From the NCBI RefSeq assembly GCF_001544835.2, contig NZ_FCNX02000010.1:1-64000 (forward strand): DNA of 64,000 bases. Reading direction: 5' to 3'. The DNA is from Caballeronia fortuita. Lineage in GTDB: Bacteria; Pseudomonadota; Gammaproteobacteria; Burkholderiales; Burkholderiaceae. Positions 8,060 to 17,156 of the stretch are shown here, piece after piece; within the stretch, counting starts at the first letter, position 1, and every line of letters begins with the position of its first letter. The notes under the pieces were generated by a model. It was given only the letters and a program-made list of their open reading frames with translations, was not told the DNA's origin and did not search any database. A program made the position numbers and the translations under genes.

Positions 8060-9601
8060 ATGAGTACGCAAGACTTCACGATTCGAACACTCGGTATCGT
8101 CGGCAGCGGCGCGATGGGGCGCGGCATCGCGCAGATCGCGGCGCTCGGCGGACTGAACGTGCGTGTCTACGACACGAACCCGAAAGCGCTCGCCGCCGCG
8201 CGTGCGTCTCTGTCGGAGACGTTTTCGAAGCTCACCGCCAAAGGCAAGCTCAAGGAAGCCGACGCGCACGCCGCGCTCGCCCGCATCCTCGATGCGGGCG
8301 ACACGGGCGAGCTGTCGGATTGCGACGCCGTCGTCGAGGCGATCGTCGAGAATCTCGACATCAAGCGCGAGCTGTTCCGCGAACTCGAAGCGGTCGTCGG
8401 GGAGCACTGCATTCTGGCGTCGAATACTTCGTCGCTGTCGATTACCGCGATCGCCGCCGGCTGCGCGCATCCGGAACGCGTCGCGGGATTTCACTTCTTC
8501 AATCCGGTGCCGTTGATGCGCGTGGTCGAAGTCATCGACGGACTGCGCGGCGATCCACGCGCCGGCGACGCGCTGATGGACCTCGCGCGCCGCATGGGCC
8601 ACACGCCGGTGCGCGCGAAGGACATGCCGGGCTTCATCGTCAATCACGCCGGGCGCGGCATGAACACCGAAGGCCTGCGCGTGGCGAGCGAAGGCGTCGC
8701 GAGCTTCGCGGACATCGACCGCATCATGCGCGAGCAGGCCGGCTTTCGCCTCGGGCCGTTCGAATTGCTCGATCTCACCGCGCTCGACGTCTCGCATCCG
8801 GTGATGGAATCGATCTATCACCAGTTCTACGAAGAGCCGCGTTTCAAGCCATCGCCGATCACGGGCACGCGGCTCGCGGGCGGGCTCATCGGGCGCAAGG
8901 CGGGTGAAGGTTTCTATCGTTACGTCGAAGGCAAGCAGGAGGTGCCGCCGGAACCCGCCGCGCCGACGCAGTTGCCCACGCGCGTGTGGATCAGCCGCGC
9001 GTCGCACGAAGGCCGCGAGCAAGTGCTGAAGCTCATCGCGAAGTGCGATTGCTCCGTGCATATCGATGCGGGCCACACGCCCGAACCCGATTCGCTCATC
9101 GTCGTGACGCCGCTCGGTCTCGATGCGACGACCGCCGCCGTCAACGAGCATCTCGATGCCACGCGCGTCGTCGCCGTCGATACGCTCTTTCCGCTCGATA
9201 CCGTCGCGCGCCGCACGATCATGACGACGCCCGCGACCTCGCCCGCGATGCGCGATTGCGCGCACGCCCTCTTCGCCTTCGACGGCGTGCCTGTCACCGT
9301 GATCCGCGATTCGACCGGCTTCGTCGCGCAGCGCGTCGTCGCGACGATCGTAAACATCGGCTGCGATATCGCGCAGCAAGGCATCGCGACGCCCGAGGAC
9401 ATCGATCTCGCCGTGATGCTCGGTCTAGGCTATCCGCACGGCCCGCTCGCGCTCGGCGACACGCTCGGCGCAAGCACCATCCTCACGATCCTGCGCAACA
9501 TCCACACCGTGCTCGGCGACCCGCGCTACCGGCCCACGCCCTGGCTCGCGCGGCGCGCGCAGCTCGGACTTTCGCTTACCCATATCGAGGAGCGCCGATG
9601 A
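8060..9601 (+). CDS. 3-hydroxyacyl-CoA dehydrogenase
   Basis: A 513-residue NAD-dependent enzyme that oxidises (S)-3-hydroxyacyl-CoA to 3-ketoacyl-CoA. The Rossmann GIVGSGAMGRG motif is at residues 12-22; the catalytic His is in HFFNPVP (about His145). Two C-terminal 3HCDH domains follow, and the second half (about 300-513) contains a repeat-like domain, giving the ~510-residue length of PaaH/PaaC-type enzymes. AGGAG precedes ATG 8060. The stop overlaps the next start (ATGA), so it is translationally coupled to the enoyl-CoA hydratase gene. Confidence 0.92.
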   Translation: MSTQDFTIRTLGIVGSGAMGRGIAQIAALGGLNVRVYDTNPKALAAARASLSETFSKLTAKGKLKEADAHAALARILDAGDTGELSDCDAVVEAIVENLDIKRELFRELEAVVGEHCILASNTSSLSITAIAAGCAHPERVAGFHFFNPVPLMRVVEVIDGLRGDPRAGDALMDLARRMGHTPVRAKDMPGFIVNHAGRGMNTEGLRVASEGVASFADIDRIMREQAGFRLGPFELLDLTALDVSHPVMESIYHQFYEEPRFKPSPITGTRLAGGLIGRKAGEGFYRYVEGKQEVPPEPAAPTQLPTRVWISRASHEGREQVLKLIAKCDCSVHIDAGHTPEPDSLIVVTPLGLDATTAAVNEHLDATRVVAVDTLFPLDTVARRTIMTTPATSPAMRDCAHALFAFDGVPVTVIRDSTGFVAQRVVATIVNIGCDIAQQGIATPEDIDLAVMLGLGYPHGPLALGDTLGASTILTILRNIHTVLGDPRYRPTPWLARRAQLGLSLTHIEERR

Positions 9602-10386
9602 GCGCCGAACTACTGACAGACCGTCCCGCGGGCAGCGACACCACGCTCGTGCTCAAGTTGTCCAATCCCGGCGCGCGCAACGCGCTGCATCCGGACATGT
9701 ATGCGGCCGGCATCGAGGCGCTAAACACGGCCGAGCGCGACAACAGCGTGCGCGCGATCGTGCTCACCGGCGCCGACAACTTCTTCTGCGCGGGCGGCAA
9801 CCTCAATCGCCTGCTGGAGAACCGCGCGAAGGATCCGTCGGTGCAAGGCGAAAGCATCGACATGCTGGCGGAATGGATCAGCGCGCTGCGCTCGTCGACG
9901 AAGCCGATCATTGCGGCCGTCGAAGGCGCGGCGGCGGGCGCGGGCTTTTCGCTCGCGCTCGCGTGCGATCTCATCGTCGCCGCCGACGACGCCCGCTTCG
10001 TCATGTCGTATGCGCGCGTCGGCCTCACGCCGGATGGCGGCGCATCGTGGTTCCTTTCGCGCGCGCTGCCGCGCACGCTCGCGAGCGAAGTGCTGCTCGA
10101 AGCGAAGCCGATCGGCGCGTCGCGTCTGCATGAAGTCGGCGTCGTGAACCGGCTGACGAAGAAAGGCATCGCGCTCGATGCAGCCATCGCCTGGGCCGAC
10201 GATCTCGGCGGCGTGTCGCCGAAAGCGATGGCGCGCATCAAGTCGCTCATCAACGCGGCCGACGTGCAGCCGCTTGCCGCGCATCTCGACATGGAACGCG
10301 ACAGTTTCGTCGATGCGCTGCATCACGGCGACGCGCTCGAAGGCATCACCGCGTTCCTCGAAAAGCGCCAGCCGAACTATCGCTGA
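9598..10386 (+). CDS. Enoyl-CoA hydratase/isomerase family (possible alternative oxepin-CoA hydrolase)
   Basis: A 262-residue crotonase-fold protein. The oxyanion-hole elements are in the DNFFCAGGNLN region and in AAVEGAAAGAGFSLALACD. It resembles Burkholderia proteins annotated as oxepin-CoA hydrolase, alternative type, but the crotonase fold does not prove the reaction; hydratase or isomerase activity on another acyl-CoA is equally possible. It overlaps the preceding dehydrogenase gene by 4 nt (ATGA), which supports consecutive beta-oxidation-type steps. The histidine phosphatase gene starts 3 nt after its stop. Confidence 0.88.
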   Translation: MSAELLTDRPAGSDTTLVLKLSNPGARNALHPDMYAAGIEALNTAERDNSVRAIVLTGADNFFCAGGNLNRLLENRAKDPSVQGESIDMLAEWISALRSSTKPIIAAVEGAAAGAGFSLALACDLIVAADDARFVMSYARVGLTPDGGASWFLSRALPRTLASEVLLEAKPIGASRLHEVGVVNRLTKKGIALDAAIAWADDLGGVSPKAMARIKSLINAADVQPLAAHLDMERDSFVDALHHGDALEGITAFLEKRQPNYR

Positions 10387-10389
10387 GTC

Positions 10390-11115
10390 ATGGCTCACTA
10401 CGAATTGCCCAAGCGCCGGCGCATCTTCCTGATGCGTCATGGCGATGTGACTTATTTCGACGACAGCGGCCGCGCGATCGATCCCGAAAGCGTGCCGCTC
10501 AATGCGCGCGGACGCGAGGAAGCGAGCGCGGCGGGCCGCGAGTTCGCCGCGCAAAACGTGCGCTTCGATCGCGTGATCGTGAGCGGATTGCCGCGCACGA
10601 TGGAAACCGCGCAACGCGTGCTCGACGCGACGGGCCAGCGCATCGACATCGAAGTGTGGCCCGCGTGGCAGGAGATTCGCGGCGGCAAGCTGAAAGATCT
10701 CACCGTGTCGGACATCGAGCGCGCCTTTCTCTCCGTGTTCGATGGCGTCGTGCCCGAAGACACGCGATTTCTCGGCGGCGAGACGATCGGCGAATTGCTC
10801 GACCGCGCATTGCCCGCGATGGCGCGTCTGCGCGACGATCGCACGTGGGACACGGTGCTGCTCGTGCTGCACGGCGGCGTCAATCGCGCGTTGCTTTCGC
10901 ATGCGATCACCGCGGGCGGGCGCGCGTTCTTCGGGCATCTGTCGCAGGCGACGGGCTGCATCAACGCGCTCGACGTCGGCGACAAGCCGTCCGACTGGGT
11001 CGTGCATGCGATCAACCATTCGCCGCCCTCGCCGCTGCACGCCGACGTGCGCAACACGACGATGGAACTGCTCTACGCGCAATTCGTGCGCTACAAGGCC
11101 GGCGATATGAACTGA
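10390..11115 (+). CDS. Histidine phosphatase superfamily protein
   Basis: A 241-residue member of the phosphoglycerate-mutase-like superfamily. The RHG phosphohistidine motif lies at residues 16-18 (FLMRHGD), and the second catalytic His is in VLHGGVNR. There is no signal peptide. The substrate is unknown. Its place between an enoyl-CoA hydratase and an APH-type kinase suggests a phosphorylated acyl intermediate or a housekeeping phosphatase role in the same pathway (inference). It is tightly packed in the operon, 3 nt after the previous gene. Confidence 0.88.
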   Translation: MAHYELPKRRRIFLMRHGDVTYFDDSGRAIDPESVPLNARGREEASAAGREFAAQNVRFDRVIVSGLPRTMETAQRVLDATGQRIDIEVWPAWQEIRGGKLKDLTVSDIERAFLSVFDGVVPEDTRFLGGETIGELLDRALPAMARLRDDRTWDTVLLVLHGGVNRALLSHAITAGGRAFFGHLSQATGCINALDVGDKPSDWVVHAINHSPPSPLHADVRNTTMELLYAQFVRYKAGDMN

Positions 11116-11136
11116 AGCGGTAGCCAGGAGGAGACG

Positions 11137-12240
11137 ATGCAGGACGAAGAACAGAACAAGCAGTCCGATTTCTCCGCGTTCGAAGGAACGCGTCCCGTGC
11201 AGGACAAGCAGCGCATCGATCTCGATGCGCTCGTGCCGTGGCTCGCCGCGCACATCGATGGCTTCAGCGGTCCTTTGAGCATCGAGCAGTTCGCGGGCGG
11301 CCAGTCGAACCCGACGTTCAAGCTCGTCACGCCCGCGCGCAGTTATGTGATGCGCGCGAAGCCGGGGCCGGCCGCGAAGCTCCTGCCGTCCGCGCACGCG
11401 ATCGAGCGCGAGTATCGTGTGATGCACGCGCTCGCTTCCACCGACGTTCCCGTCGCGCGGATGCTCGCGATGTGCGAGGACGAGAGCGTGATCGGCCGTG
11501 CGTTCTATGTCATGGAGTTCGTGCAGGGCCGCGTGCTGTGGGATCAGTCGCTGCCCAACATGACGCCCTCTGAGCGCGCGGCGATTTACGACGAAACCAA
11601 TCGCGTGATCGCGGCGCTGCATACGGTCGATGTCGAAGCCGCCGGACTCTCGGGCTACGGCAAGCCGGGCAATTATTTCGAGCGGCAGATCGGACGCTGG
11701 AGCAAGCAATACGTCGCGTCGGAAACGGAGAAGATCGACGCGATGAATCGCCTGATCGACTGGCTGCCGCGCCACATTCCGCAGACGCAGGACGCGCGCG
11801 TGAGCGTCGTGCATGGCGACTTCCGGCTCGATAATCTCATCTTTCATCCGAGCGAGCCGCGCGTGCTCGCCGTGCTCGACTGGGAACTCTCGACGCTTGG
11901 CGATCCGCTCGCCGACTTCGCGTATCACTGCATGGCCTGGCATGTCGATCCATCGCAGTTTCGCGGCATCGCCGGTCTCGACTGGGCCGCGCTCGGCATT
12001 CCCGACGAAGCCGAATACGTCGAGCGCTACTGCGCACGCACCGGCCTTTCGATCGAAGGCGACTGGGACTTCTATCTCGCGTACAACATGTTCCGCATCG
12101 CCGCGATTCTGCAAGGAATCATGAAACGCGTCGTCGATGGCACCGCCGCGAGCGCGCAAGCCGTCGATGCCGGCAAACGCGCGCGACCGATGGCCGAGCT
12201 CGCCTGGGCCTACGCGCAGAAAGTGGAGGCGAACGCATGA
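11137..12240 (+). CDS. APH-type phosphotransferase family protein (ACAD10/11 kinase-domain-like)
   Basis: A 367-residue aminoglycoside-phosphotransferase-fold kinase. It has an N-lobe with the [10 protein letters not shown] nucleotide loop, the catalytic HGDFRLDN (about 226-233) and the metal-binding [11 protein letters not shown]. This subfamily is not an antibiotic-resistance kinase: it matches the kinase half of eukaryotic ACAD10/ACAD11 and the LvaA type, which phosphorylate 4-hydroxyacyl-CoAs. A strong AGGAGGAG site precedes the ATG. The stop overlaps the acyl-CoA dehydrogenase start (ATGA), so the pair is made together. Confidence 0.9.
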   Translation: MQDEEQNKQSDFSAFEGTRPVQDKQRIDLDALVPWLAAHIDGFSGPLSIEQFAGGQSNPTFKLVTPARSYVMRAKPGPAAKLLPSAHAIEREYRVMHALASTDVPVARMLAMCEDESVIGRAFYVMEFVQGRVLWDQSLPNMTPSERAAIYDETNRVIAALHTVDVEAAGLSGYGKPGNYFERQIGRWSKQYVASETEKIDAMNRLIDWLPRHIPQTQDARVSVVHGDFRLDNLIFHPSEPRVLAVLDWELSTLGDPLADFAYHCMAWHVDPSQFRGIAGLDWAALGIPDEAEYVERYCARTGLSIEGDWDFYLAYNMFRIAAILQGIMKRVVDGTAASAQAVDAGKRARPMAELAWAYAQKVEANA

Positions 12241-13460
12241 ATTTCGACTACACGCCCAAGGTGCAGGCGTTGCGCGAGAAGTTGCTCGCCTTCTTCGACG
12301 CGCACATCTATCCGAGCGAACGCGCTTATGCCGAAGAGATCGCGGCGAATCGCGCGGCTGGCAACGCGTGGCTGCCGACGCGTCTCATCGAAAGCCTGAA
12401 AGAAAATGCGCGCGCCGAAGAACTCTGGAATCTCTTTCTGCCCGCATCGGCGCGCGGCGCGGGCCTGACAAACCTCGAATACGCCCCGTTGTGCGAGATC
12501 ATGGGCCGCGTGCCGTGGGCGCCCGAGGTCTTCAACTGCAGCGCTCCCGATACGGGCAACATGGAGACGATCGAACGCTACGGCACCGAAGCGCAGAAAG
12601 CCCAATGGCTCGAACCGCTTCTGCGCGGCGAGATTCGTTCGGCGTTTCTGATGACGGAGCCGGAAGTCGCGTCCTCGGATGCGACCAACATTCGATGCAG
12701 CGTCACGCGCGACGGCGACAGCTATGTCATCGACGGTCACAAGTGGTGGTCGTCGGGTGCGGGCGATCCGCGCTGCAAGGTGTATATCGTGATGGGCAAG
12801 ACCGATCCGGACGCGCCGAGACACGCGCAGCAATCCATGATTCTCGTGTCCGCCGACGCGCCCGGCATCACGGTGCATCGGCCGTTGAACGTGTTCGGTT
12901 ACGACGACGCGCCGCACGGCCACATGGACATCACGCTCGATCGCGTGCGCGTGCCGGCAGCGAACATCTTGCTAGGCGAAGGACGCGGCTTCGAGATCGC
13001 GCAGGGCCGGCTCGGGCCGGGACGCATTCATCATTGCATGCGTCTCATCGGACTCGCGGAACGTGCGCTCGAACTGATGACGAAGCGCACGCTCTCACGC
13101 GTTGCGTTCGGCAAGCCAATCGCGGAACACGGCGTGACGCAGGAGCGCATCGCCGAGGCGCGCATCATGATCGAGCAGGCGCGGCTTCTGACGCTCAAGG
13201 CCGCGTACATGATGGACACCGCCGGCAACAAGGGCGCGCGCGGCGAGATCGCGATGATCAAGGTCGTGGCGCCGAACGTCGCGTGTCAGGTCATCGACTG
13301 GGCGATACAGGCGCACGGCGCGTGCGGCATCTGCGACGACTTCCCGCTCGCGTACGCGTATGCGTCGGCGCGCACGCTGCGTCTAGCCGATGGCCCCGAC
13401 GAAGTGCATCGCAATGCAATCGCCAAGCTCGAACTCGGGAAACACGCGTCAGGCGGTTGA
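12237..13460 (+). CDS. Acyl-CoA dehydrogenase (ACAD10/11-like)
   Basis: A 407-residue FAD-dependent acyl-CoA dehydrogenase. The FAD and substrate segments [14 protein letters not shown] and [10 protein letters not shown] and the C-terminal QAHGACGI are typical. The long helical N-domain and overall type match the dehydrogenase half of ACAD10/11. Together with the kinase it overlaps, it may remove phosphate from 4-phosphoacyl-CoA or carry out ordinary alpha,beta-dehydrogenation. Its last 12 nt overlap the convergent MaoC gene on the other strand. Confidence 0.92.
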   Translation: MNFDYTPKVQALREKLLAFFDAHIYPSERAYAEEIAANRAAGNAWLPTRLIESLKENARAEELWNLFLPASARGAGLTNLEYAPLCEIMGRVPWAPEVFNCSAPDTGNMETIERYGTEAQKAQWLEPLLRGEIRSAFLMTEPEVASSDATNIRCSVTRDGDSYVIDGHKWWSSGAGDPRCKVYIVMGKTDPDAPRHAQQSMILVSADAPGITVHRPLNVFGYDDAPHGHMDITLDRVRVPAANILLGEGRGFEIAQGRLGPGRIHHCMRLIGLAERALELMTKRTLSRVAFGKPIAEHGVTQERIAEARIMIEQARLLTLKAAYMMDTAGNKGARGEIAMIKVVAPNVACQVIDWAIQAHGACGICDDFPLAYAYASARTLRLADGPDEVHRNAIAKLELGKHASGG

Positions 13461-13910
13461 AGCGCCCGGATTGCGCAAGCCGAAAAGCGCGGCGGAATCG
13501 ACGGTCAGCACGAGTTCGCCGTTCTGGTTGTGCGCTTCCCAGCGCGTCTGCACGATGCCGCGATCCGGCTTGCTCTTCGAGACGCGCTTGTCGAGCACGC
13601 GCACGGTGAGCCGCACGGTATCGCCGACGCGCACGGGCTTGATCCAGCGGATATTGTCGAGACCGGGAGAGCCCATCGAGGTCGAGTCGCCGATCATGTC
13701 GCGCACGAGAATGCCCATCATCGCGGAGCACGTGTTCCATCCGCTCGCGACGAGCCCGCCGAAATGCGACGCCTCGCCCGCCGCTTCCGACAGATGAAAA
13801 GGCTGCGGATCGTAACGTTCGGCAAAGCCGACGATCTCTTCTCGCGTGAAGGTATGCGCGCTCAACTGAACGGCGCTGCCGATATCGAAATCCTCGAAGG
13901 CGTATTGCAT
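13449..13910 (-). CDS. MaoC family dehydratase
   Basis: A 153-residue hot-dog-fold protein. The hydratase-2 motif region is [14 protein letters not shown], with Asp and His as the likely catalytic pair, followed by [10 protein letters not shown]. MaoC/(R)-hydratases act on enoyl-CoA or similar thioesters. ATG 13910 is preceded by AAAAGGGAG; longer versions add an unrelated leader and are rejected. Its 3' end overlaps the 3' end of the acyl-CoA dehydrogenase gene by 12 nt in a tail-to-tail arrangement. Confidence 0.88.
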   Translation of the reverse strand: MQYAFEDFDIGSAVQLSAHTFTREEIVGFAERYDPQPFHLSEAAGEASHFGGLVASGWNTCSAMMGILVRDMIGDSTSMGSPGLDNIRWIKPVRVGDTVRLTVRVLDKRVSKSKPDRGIVQTRWEAHNQNGELVLTVDSAALFGLRNPGASTA

Positions 13911-14048
13911 GCGGTTCTCCCTTTTCCATGACGGCGACTGTTGGCAATGGAGAACGCGGTTGCCCGGAATGCGCACGAGCGGCGTCGGGCAATACGCGGT
14001 GTCTCCTCATGGCCCGGCCGGAGCCAGAAGCGACGCCGCGCGCAACGC

Positions 14049-14498
14049 TTACTGCAGCGGCTCCTTCAATGCGTCCGGAACGGGCAACGGCATGACGTCG
14101 ATGCCTTCTTCGAGCAAAGCGTGCGTTTCTTCGGGCGTCGTCACGCCGCGAATGTTGCGCGCCGGCGCTTCGTTGTAGTGAATGCGCCGCGCTTCCTCGG
14201 CAAAGCGGTCGCCCACGTTTTCGGTCTTTTCGATCAACGCGCGCATGAACTGCATCGCGCGCGCCTGCAATGCCTGCGGTTCCGGCGCGGCCTGAGCCTG
14301 CGCGGACTGCTGCGGCGCTTCACCGCGCGCGGACGACAGATTCAGGCGCGGCGCCGACGGCACACGGCTCACATCCGTCGTCGAGCACACCGGACATGCA
14401 ACCAGCTTGCGTGACAACTGCGATTCGAACTCTTCGGTCGAGGCGAACCAGCCTTCGAACCGGTGTTCGTGCGAGCACTTTAAATCGAGGACCTTCAT
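14049..14498 (-). CDS. DUF1178 family protein
   Basis: A 149-residue protein starting MKVLDLKCSHEHRFEGWF, the hallmark of DUF1178. It has a zinc-ribbon-like N-terminus with Cys8, a CPVC pair near residue 35 and His residues, then a Gln/Ala-rich linker (about 55-80) and a helical C-terminal part ending in a Pro-rich segment. The function is unknown. It is the last same-strand gene downstream of NUDIX in the post-nuo cluster. Confidence 0.88.
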   Translation of the reverse strand: MKVLDLKCSHEHRFEGWFASTEEFESQLSRKLVACPVCSTTDVSRVPSAPRLNLSSARGEAPQQSAQAQAAPEPQALQARAMQFMRALIEKTENVGDRFAEEARRIHYNEAPARNIRGVTTPEETHALLEEGIDVMPLPVPDALKEPLQ

Positions 14499-14644
14499 GC
14501 TGATGGGGCTTCGGTGGAGTTTATCTCAGAAACGCGCTTTTTGAACGATCGTTCGCATAGTTGAAGGATCGCGAGATCGCCGGGCGGCGAAGCATCCATT
14601 CTAGCCGCTCGACCCGCGCGACGCTTTCACGACGCGAAAACGAC

Positions 14645-14668
14645 AAAGCGGCCGTCGAGGCCGCTTTT
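14645..14668 (-). terminator. Probable terminator after the NUDIX gene
   Basis: An AAAGCGGCC/GGCCGCTTT hairpin about 20 nt past the NUDIX stop. The T-tract on the minus strand is short, so it may be a partial terminator with read-through to the DUF1178 gene. Confidence 0.55.
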
Positions 14669-14688
14669 GCGTCGATCGTCACTGAAAA

Positions 14689-15288
14689 TCAGCCGCTGAT
14701 CGTCTCGCCCTGCTCCCATTCGCCCGAGCGGATCTTCTCGAGCCAGAACGCGCCGATGATCGTCTTCACGTCGCTGATGCTGCCGTCTTTCACCCAGCTC
14801 ATCAATTGCGCTTCGTCGGCGATGAAGGTTTCGAGGAATTCGCCTTCATCGAGTTTCGCGTCGCCCGCCTTCAGGCCGCGCGCGAGATAGATGTCGATGA
14901 ATTCCGTCGAGTAAGAAATCACCGGATGGATGCGCGTGAGGAACGTCCATTCCCGCGCGGTGTAGCCGGTCTCTTCCTGCAGCTCGCGCTTCGCGCAAGT
15001 GAGTTCGTCTTCGTTCGGATCGAGCTTGCCCGCCGGAAATTCCAGCAGCACGCGGCCGACCGGATAACGGAACTGGCGTTCCAGCAGCACGCGGCCATCG
15101 TCGAACACCGGCAGGATCATCACCGCGCCGGGATGCTCGACGAACTCGCGCGTCGCATGTTTGCCATCGGGCAATTCGACGGTATCGCGCTTGAGCGTGA
15201 GGAACTTGCCCTCGTGCAGCGTGACGCTTTCGACCTTCTTCTCAACGAGGCCGTCGTCGTTGCCGGGAATCGAGGATTGATCTGCCAT
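14689..15288 (-). CDS. NUDIX hydrolase, ADP-ribose pyrophosphatase type
   Basis: A 199-residue protein. The Nudix box begins GKLDPNEDELTCAKRELQEETGY (shown here only by its key residues G, REL and EETG) and lies mid-protein, as in ADP-ribose pyrophosphatases (NudF-like), which split ADP-ribose into AMP and ribose-5-phosphate. The mostly hydrophobic flanks PVFDDGRVLLERQFR and the C-terminal dimer region agree. ATG 15288 gives the usual length. It lies 50 bp after the DUF2818 gene at the end of the nuo operon, a linkage that could tie NAD(H) turnover to complex I (inference). Confidence 0.9.
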   Translation of the reverse strand: MADQSSIPGNDDGLVEKKVESVTLHEGKFLTLKRDTVELPDGKHATREFVEHPGAVMILPVFDDGRVLLERQFRYPVGRVLLEFPAGKLDPNEDELTCAKRELQEETGYTAREWTFLTRIHPVISYSTEFIDIYLARGLKAGDAKLDEGEFLETFIADEAQLMSWVKDGSISDVKTIIGAFWLEKIRSGEWEQGETISG

Positions 15289-15338
15289 CTTGAGCCCTGT
15301 GCTTTCGAAGCAAACAAGCCGCCAAGGGCGCGAAGCCG

Positions 15339-15659
15339 TCAGCGGCGTTTGACGAGATATTGATACGTGAAGCCTGGAAAGGCGAACACGACGAAGAGAC
15401 TGAAGGTAATGGCGTAGAACTGCCATCCCTGATCGAATCGGTTGCCGGCGCGCGCTTCGAGCATAAAGCCGAGCGCGCCGACCACGAAGTAAAGAACGAC
15501 GAGTTCGCCGATGCGAATCCACGCGCTCTTCTTCGCCGCCTTGCGTCCCGGCGCCGCCGGAAGCGGCAACGGAACGATGGCGAAGAGGCGCTGATTCAGA
15601 AACGGCACGTTGGCGAGGACGAGCGCCAACAGCACGATGAACCAGCCTGCCGCCGACAT
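15339..15659 (-). CDS. DUF2818 family membrane protein
   Basis: A 106-residue protein with three hydrophobic helices: near the N-terminus (WFIVLLALVLANVPFL), in the middle (LVVLYFVVGALGFML) and at the C-terminus (FYAITFSLFVVFAFPGF). Its ATG overlaps the nuoN stop codon (TAATG), so it is translationally coupled to the complex I operon. The function is unknown. The coupling makes a complex I accessory or assembly role a reasonable guess. Confidence 0.9.
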   Translation of the reverse strand: MSAAGWFIVLLALVLANVPFLNQRLFAIVPLPLPAAPGRKAAKKSAWIRIGELVVLYFVVGALGFMLEARAGNRFDQGWQFYAITFSLFVVFAFPGFTYQYLVKRR

Positions 15660-17131
15660 TACAGCGGCAGCGTGTGCGAGATTGCCGTGAGGCAGGCCGA
15701 CATCAGGGGACCCGGCACGAGGCCGAGCACCAGCACGGCGAGGCCGTTGAACGCGAGCAGCGAGCGGTTCAGGCCGCCGGCGACGATCGGCGATGCGTCC
15801 TGCGGTGCATCGAAATACATGAGCTTGACGATACGCAGATAGTAGAACGCGCCGACGAGCGAGGTCATCACGGCGAGAACGGCGAGCCACGTGAGACCGG
15901 CGTTCATCGTCGCTTCGAGCACGGCGAGCTTCGCGTAGAAACCGACCGTCGGCGGAATGCCGGCGAGCGAGAACATCATGATCATCATGACGAACGCGAA
16001 CACCGGGCTGCGCTGATTCAGGCCCTTGAAGTCTTCGAGCGTTTCGGCTTCGAAGTCGCGGCGCGCTAGCAGCATGACCACGCCGAAGGTGCCGAGCGTC
16101 GTGACGAGATAGATGATGCTGTAGAACATCGCCGAGCTGTATGCGCCCGCCGCGCCCGTAAGCTTCCCGTCGACCACGCCGGCGAGCAGGCCCAGCAGCA
16201 CGAAGCCCATGTTCGAGATGGCCGAGTACGCCAGCATCCGCTTGATGTTCTTCTGCACGATACCCGTGATATTGCCGACGATCAGCGAGAGCGCCGCGAG
16301 AATCACGAGCATCTCTTGCCAGTCCACCGCGAGCGGCAGCAGGCCCATCACCAGGAAGCGCAAGCCCCACGCGAAAGCCGCGACCTTCGGGCCGCCGCCG
16401 GTGAGCAGCGTCATGGCTGTCGGCGCGCCCTGATAGACGTCGGGCACCCACATGTGGAACGGCACCGCGCCCATCTTGAACGCCACGCCCGCGACGATGA
16501 AGATCACGCCGAACAACAGCACCGCGTCATTGATGCGGCCCGATGCCACGGCCTTCAGCACTTCGTTCAGTTCGAGCGAACCGGTCGCGCCGTAGATCAT
16601 CGAGATGCCGTACAGCAAGAAGCCGGATGCGAGCGCGCCGAGCACGTAATACTTCATCGCCGATTCGTTCGACTGCGGCGCGTCCTTACGCAGCGCGATC
16701 ACCGCGTACAGCGACAACGACATCAGTTCGAGACCGAGATACAGCGTGAGGAAGTTGTTGCCCGAAATCATCACGCACTGGCCGAGCAGCGAGAACATGC
16801 CGAGCAGGAAGAAGTCGCCGCGAAACAGGTCGCGATCTTCCAGATACTTCTTCGAATAGATGATCGACACCGCGTAGCCGAGACACACGACCGCCTTCAT
16901 CGCGCTCGCGAACGGATCGACGATGTACATGCGCGTGAAGAAATAAGCCGGCGTCGGATTGAGCGCGGTCATTGCGAACCACACGCCGCAGACGATCGTC
17001 GACACGAGCGCGATCAGATACGTCGTGTGACGGCTCTTCGGGCCGAACATCGTGTCGTTCAACCAGGCGATGACGACGGCGGCCATCAGAACCGCGTCGG
17101 GCCACAACATACTCATAGGAGCGTTTTGCAT
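15659..17131 (-). CDS. nuoN: NADH-quinone oxidoreductase subunit N
   Basis: A 490-residue, ~14-helix antiporter-like subunit of the complex I membrane arm, one of the three proton-pumping modules. The conserved Lys in the broken-helix region (GVAFKMGAVPFHMW) and the PPTVGFYAKL motif are present. It is the last nuo gene; its stop overlaps the DUF2818 start. Confidence 0.97.
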   Translation of the reverse strand: MQNAPMSMLWPDAVLMAAVVIAWLNDTMFGPKSRHTTYLIALVSTIVCGVWFAMTALNPTPAYFFTRMYIVDPFASAMKAVVCLGYAVSIIYSKKYLEDRDLFRGDFFLLGMFSLLGQCVMISGNNFLTLYLGLELMSLSLYAVIALRKDAPQSNESAMKYYVLGALASGFLLYGISMIYGATGSLELNEVLKAVASGRINDAVLLFGVIFIVAGVAFKMGAVPFHMWVPDVYQGAPTAMTLLTGGGPKVAAFAWGLRFLVMGLLPLAVDWQEMLVILAALSLIVGNITGIVQKNIKRMLAYSAISNMGFVLLGLLAGVVDGKLTGAAGAYSSAMFYSIIYLVTTLGTFGVVMLLARRDFEAETLEDFKGLNQRSPVFAFVMMIMMFSLAGIPPTVGFYAKLAVLEATMNAGLTWLAVLAVMTSLVGAFYYLRIVKLMYFDAPQDASPIVAGGLNRSLLAFNGLAVLVLGLVPGPLMSACLTAISHTLPL

Positions 17132-17156
17132 GATCTTTTAGTTTCTCCGCACGACG

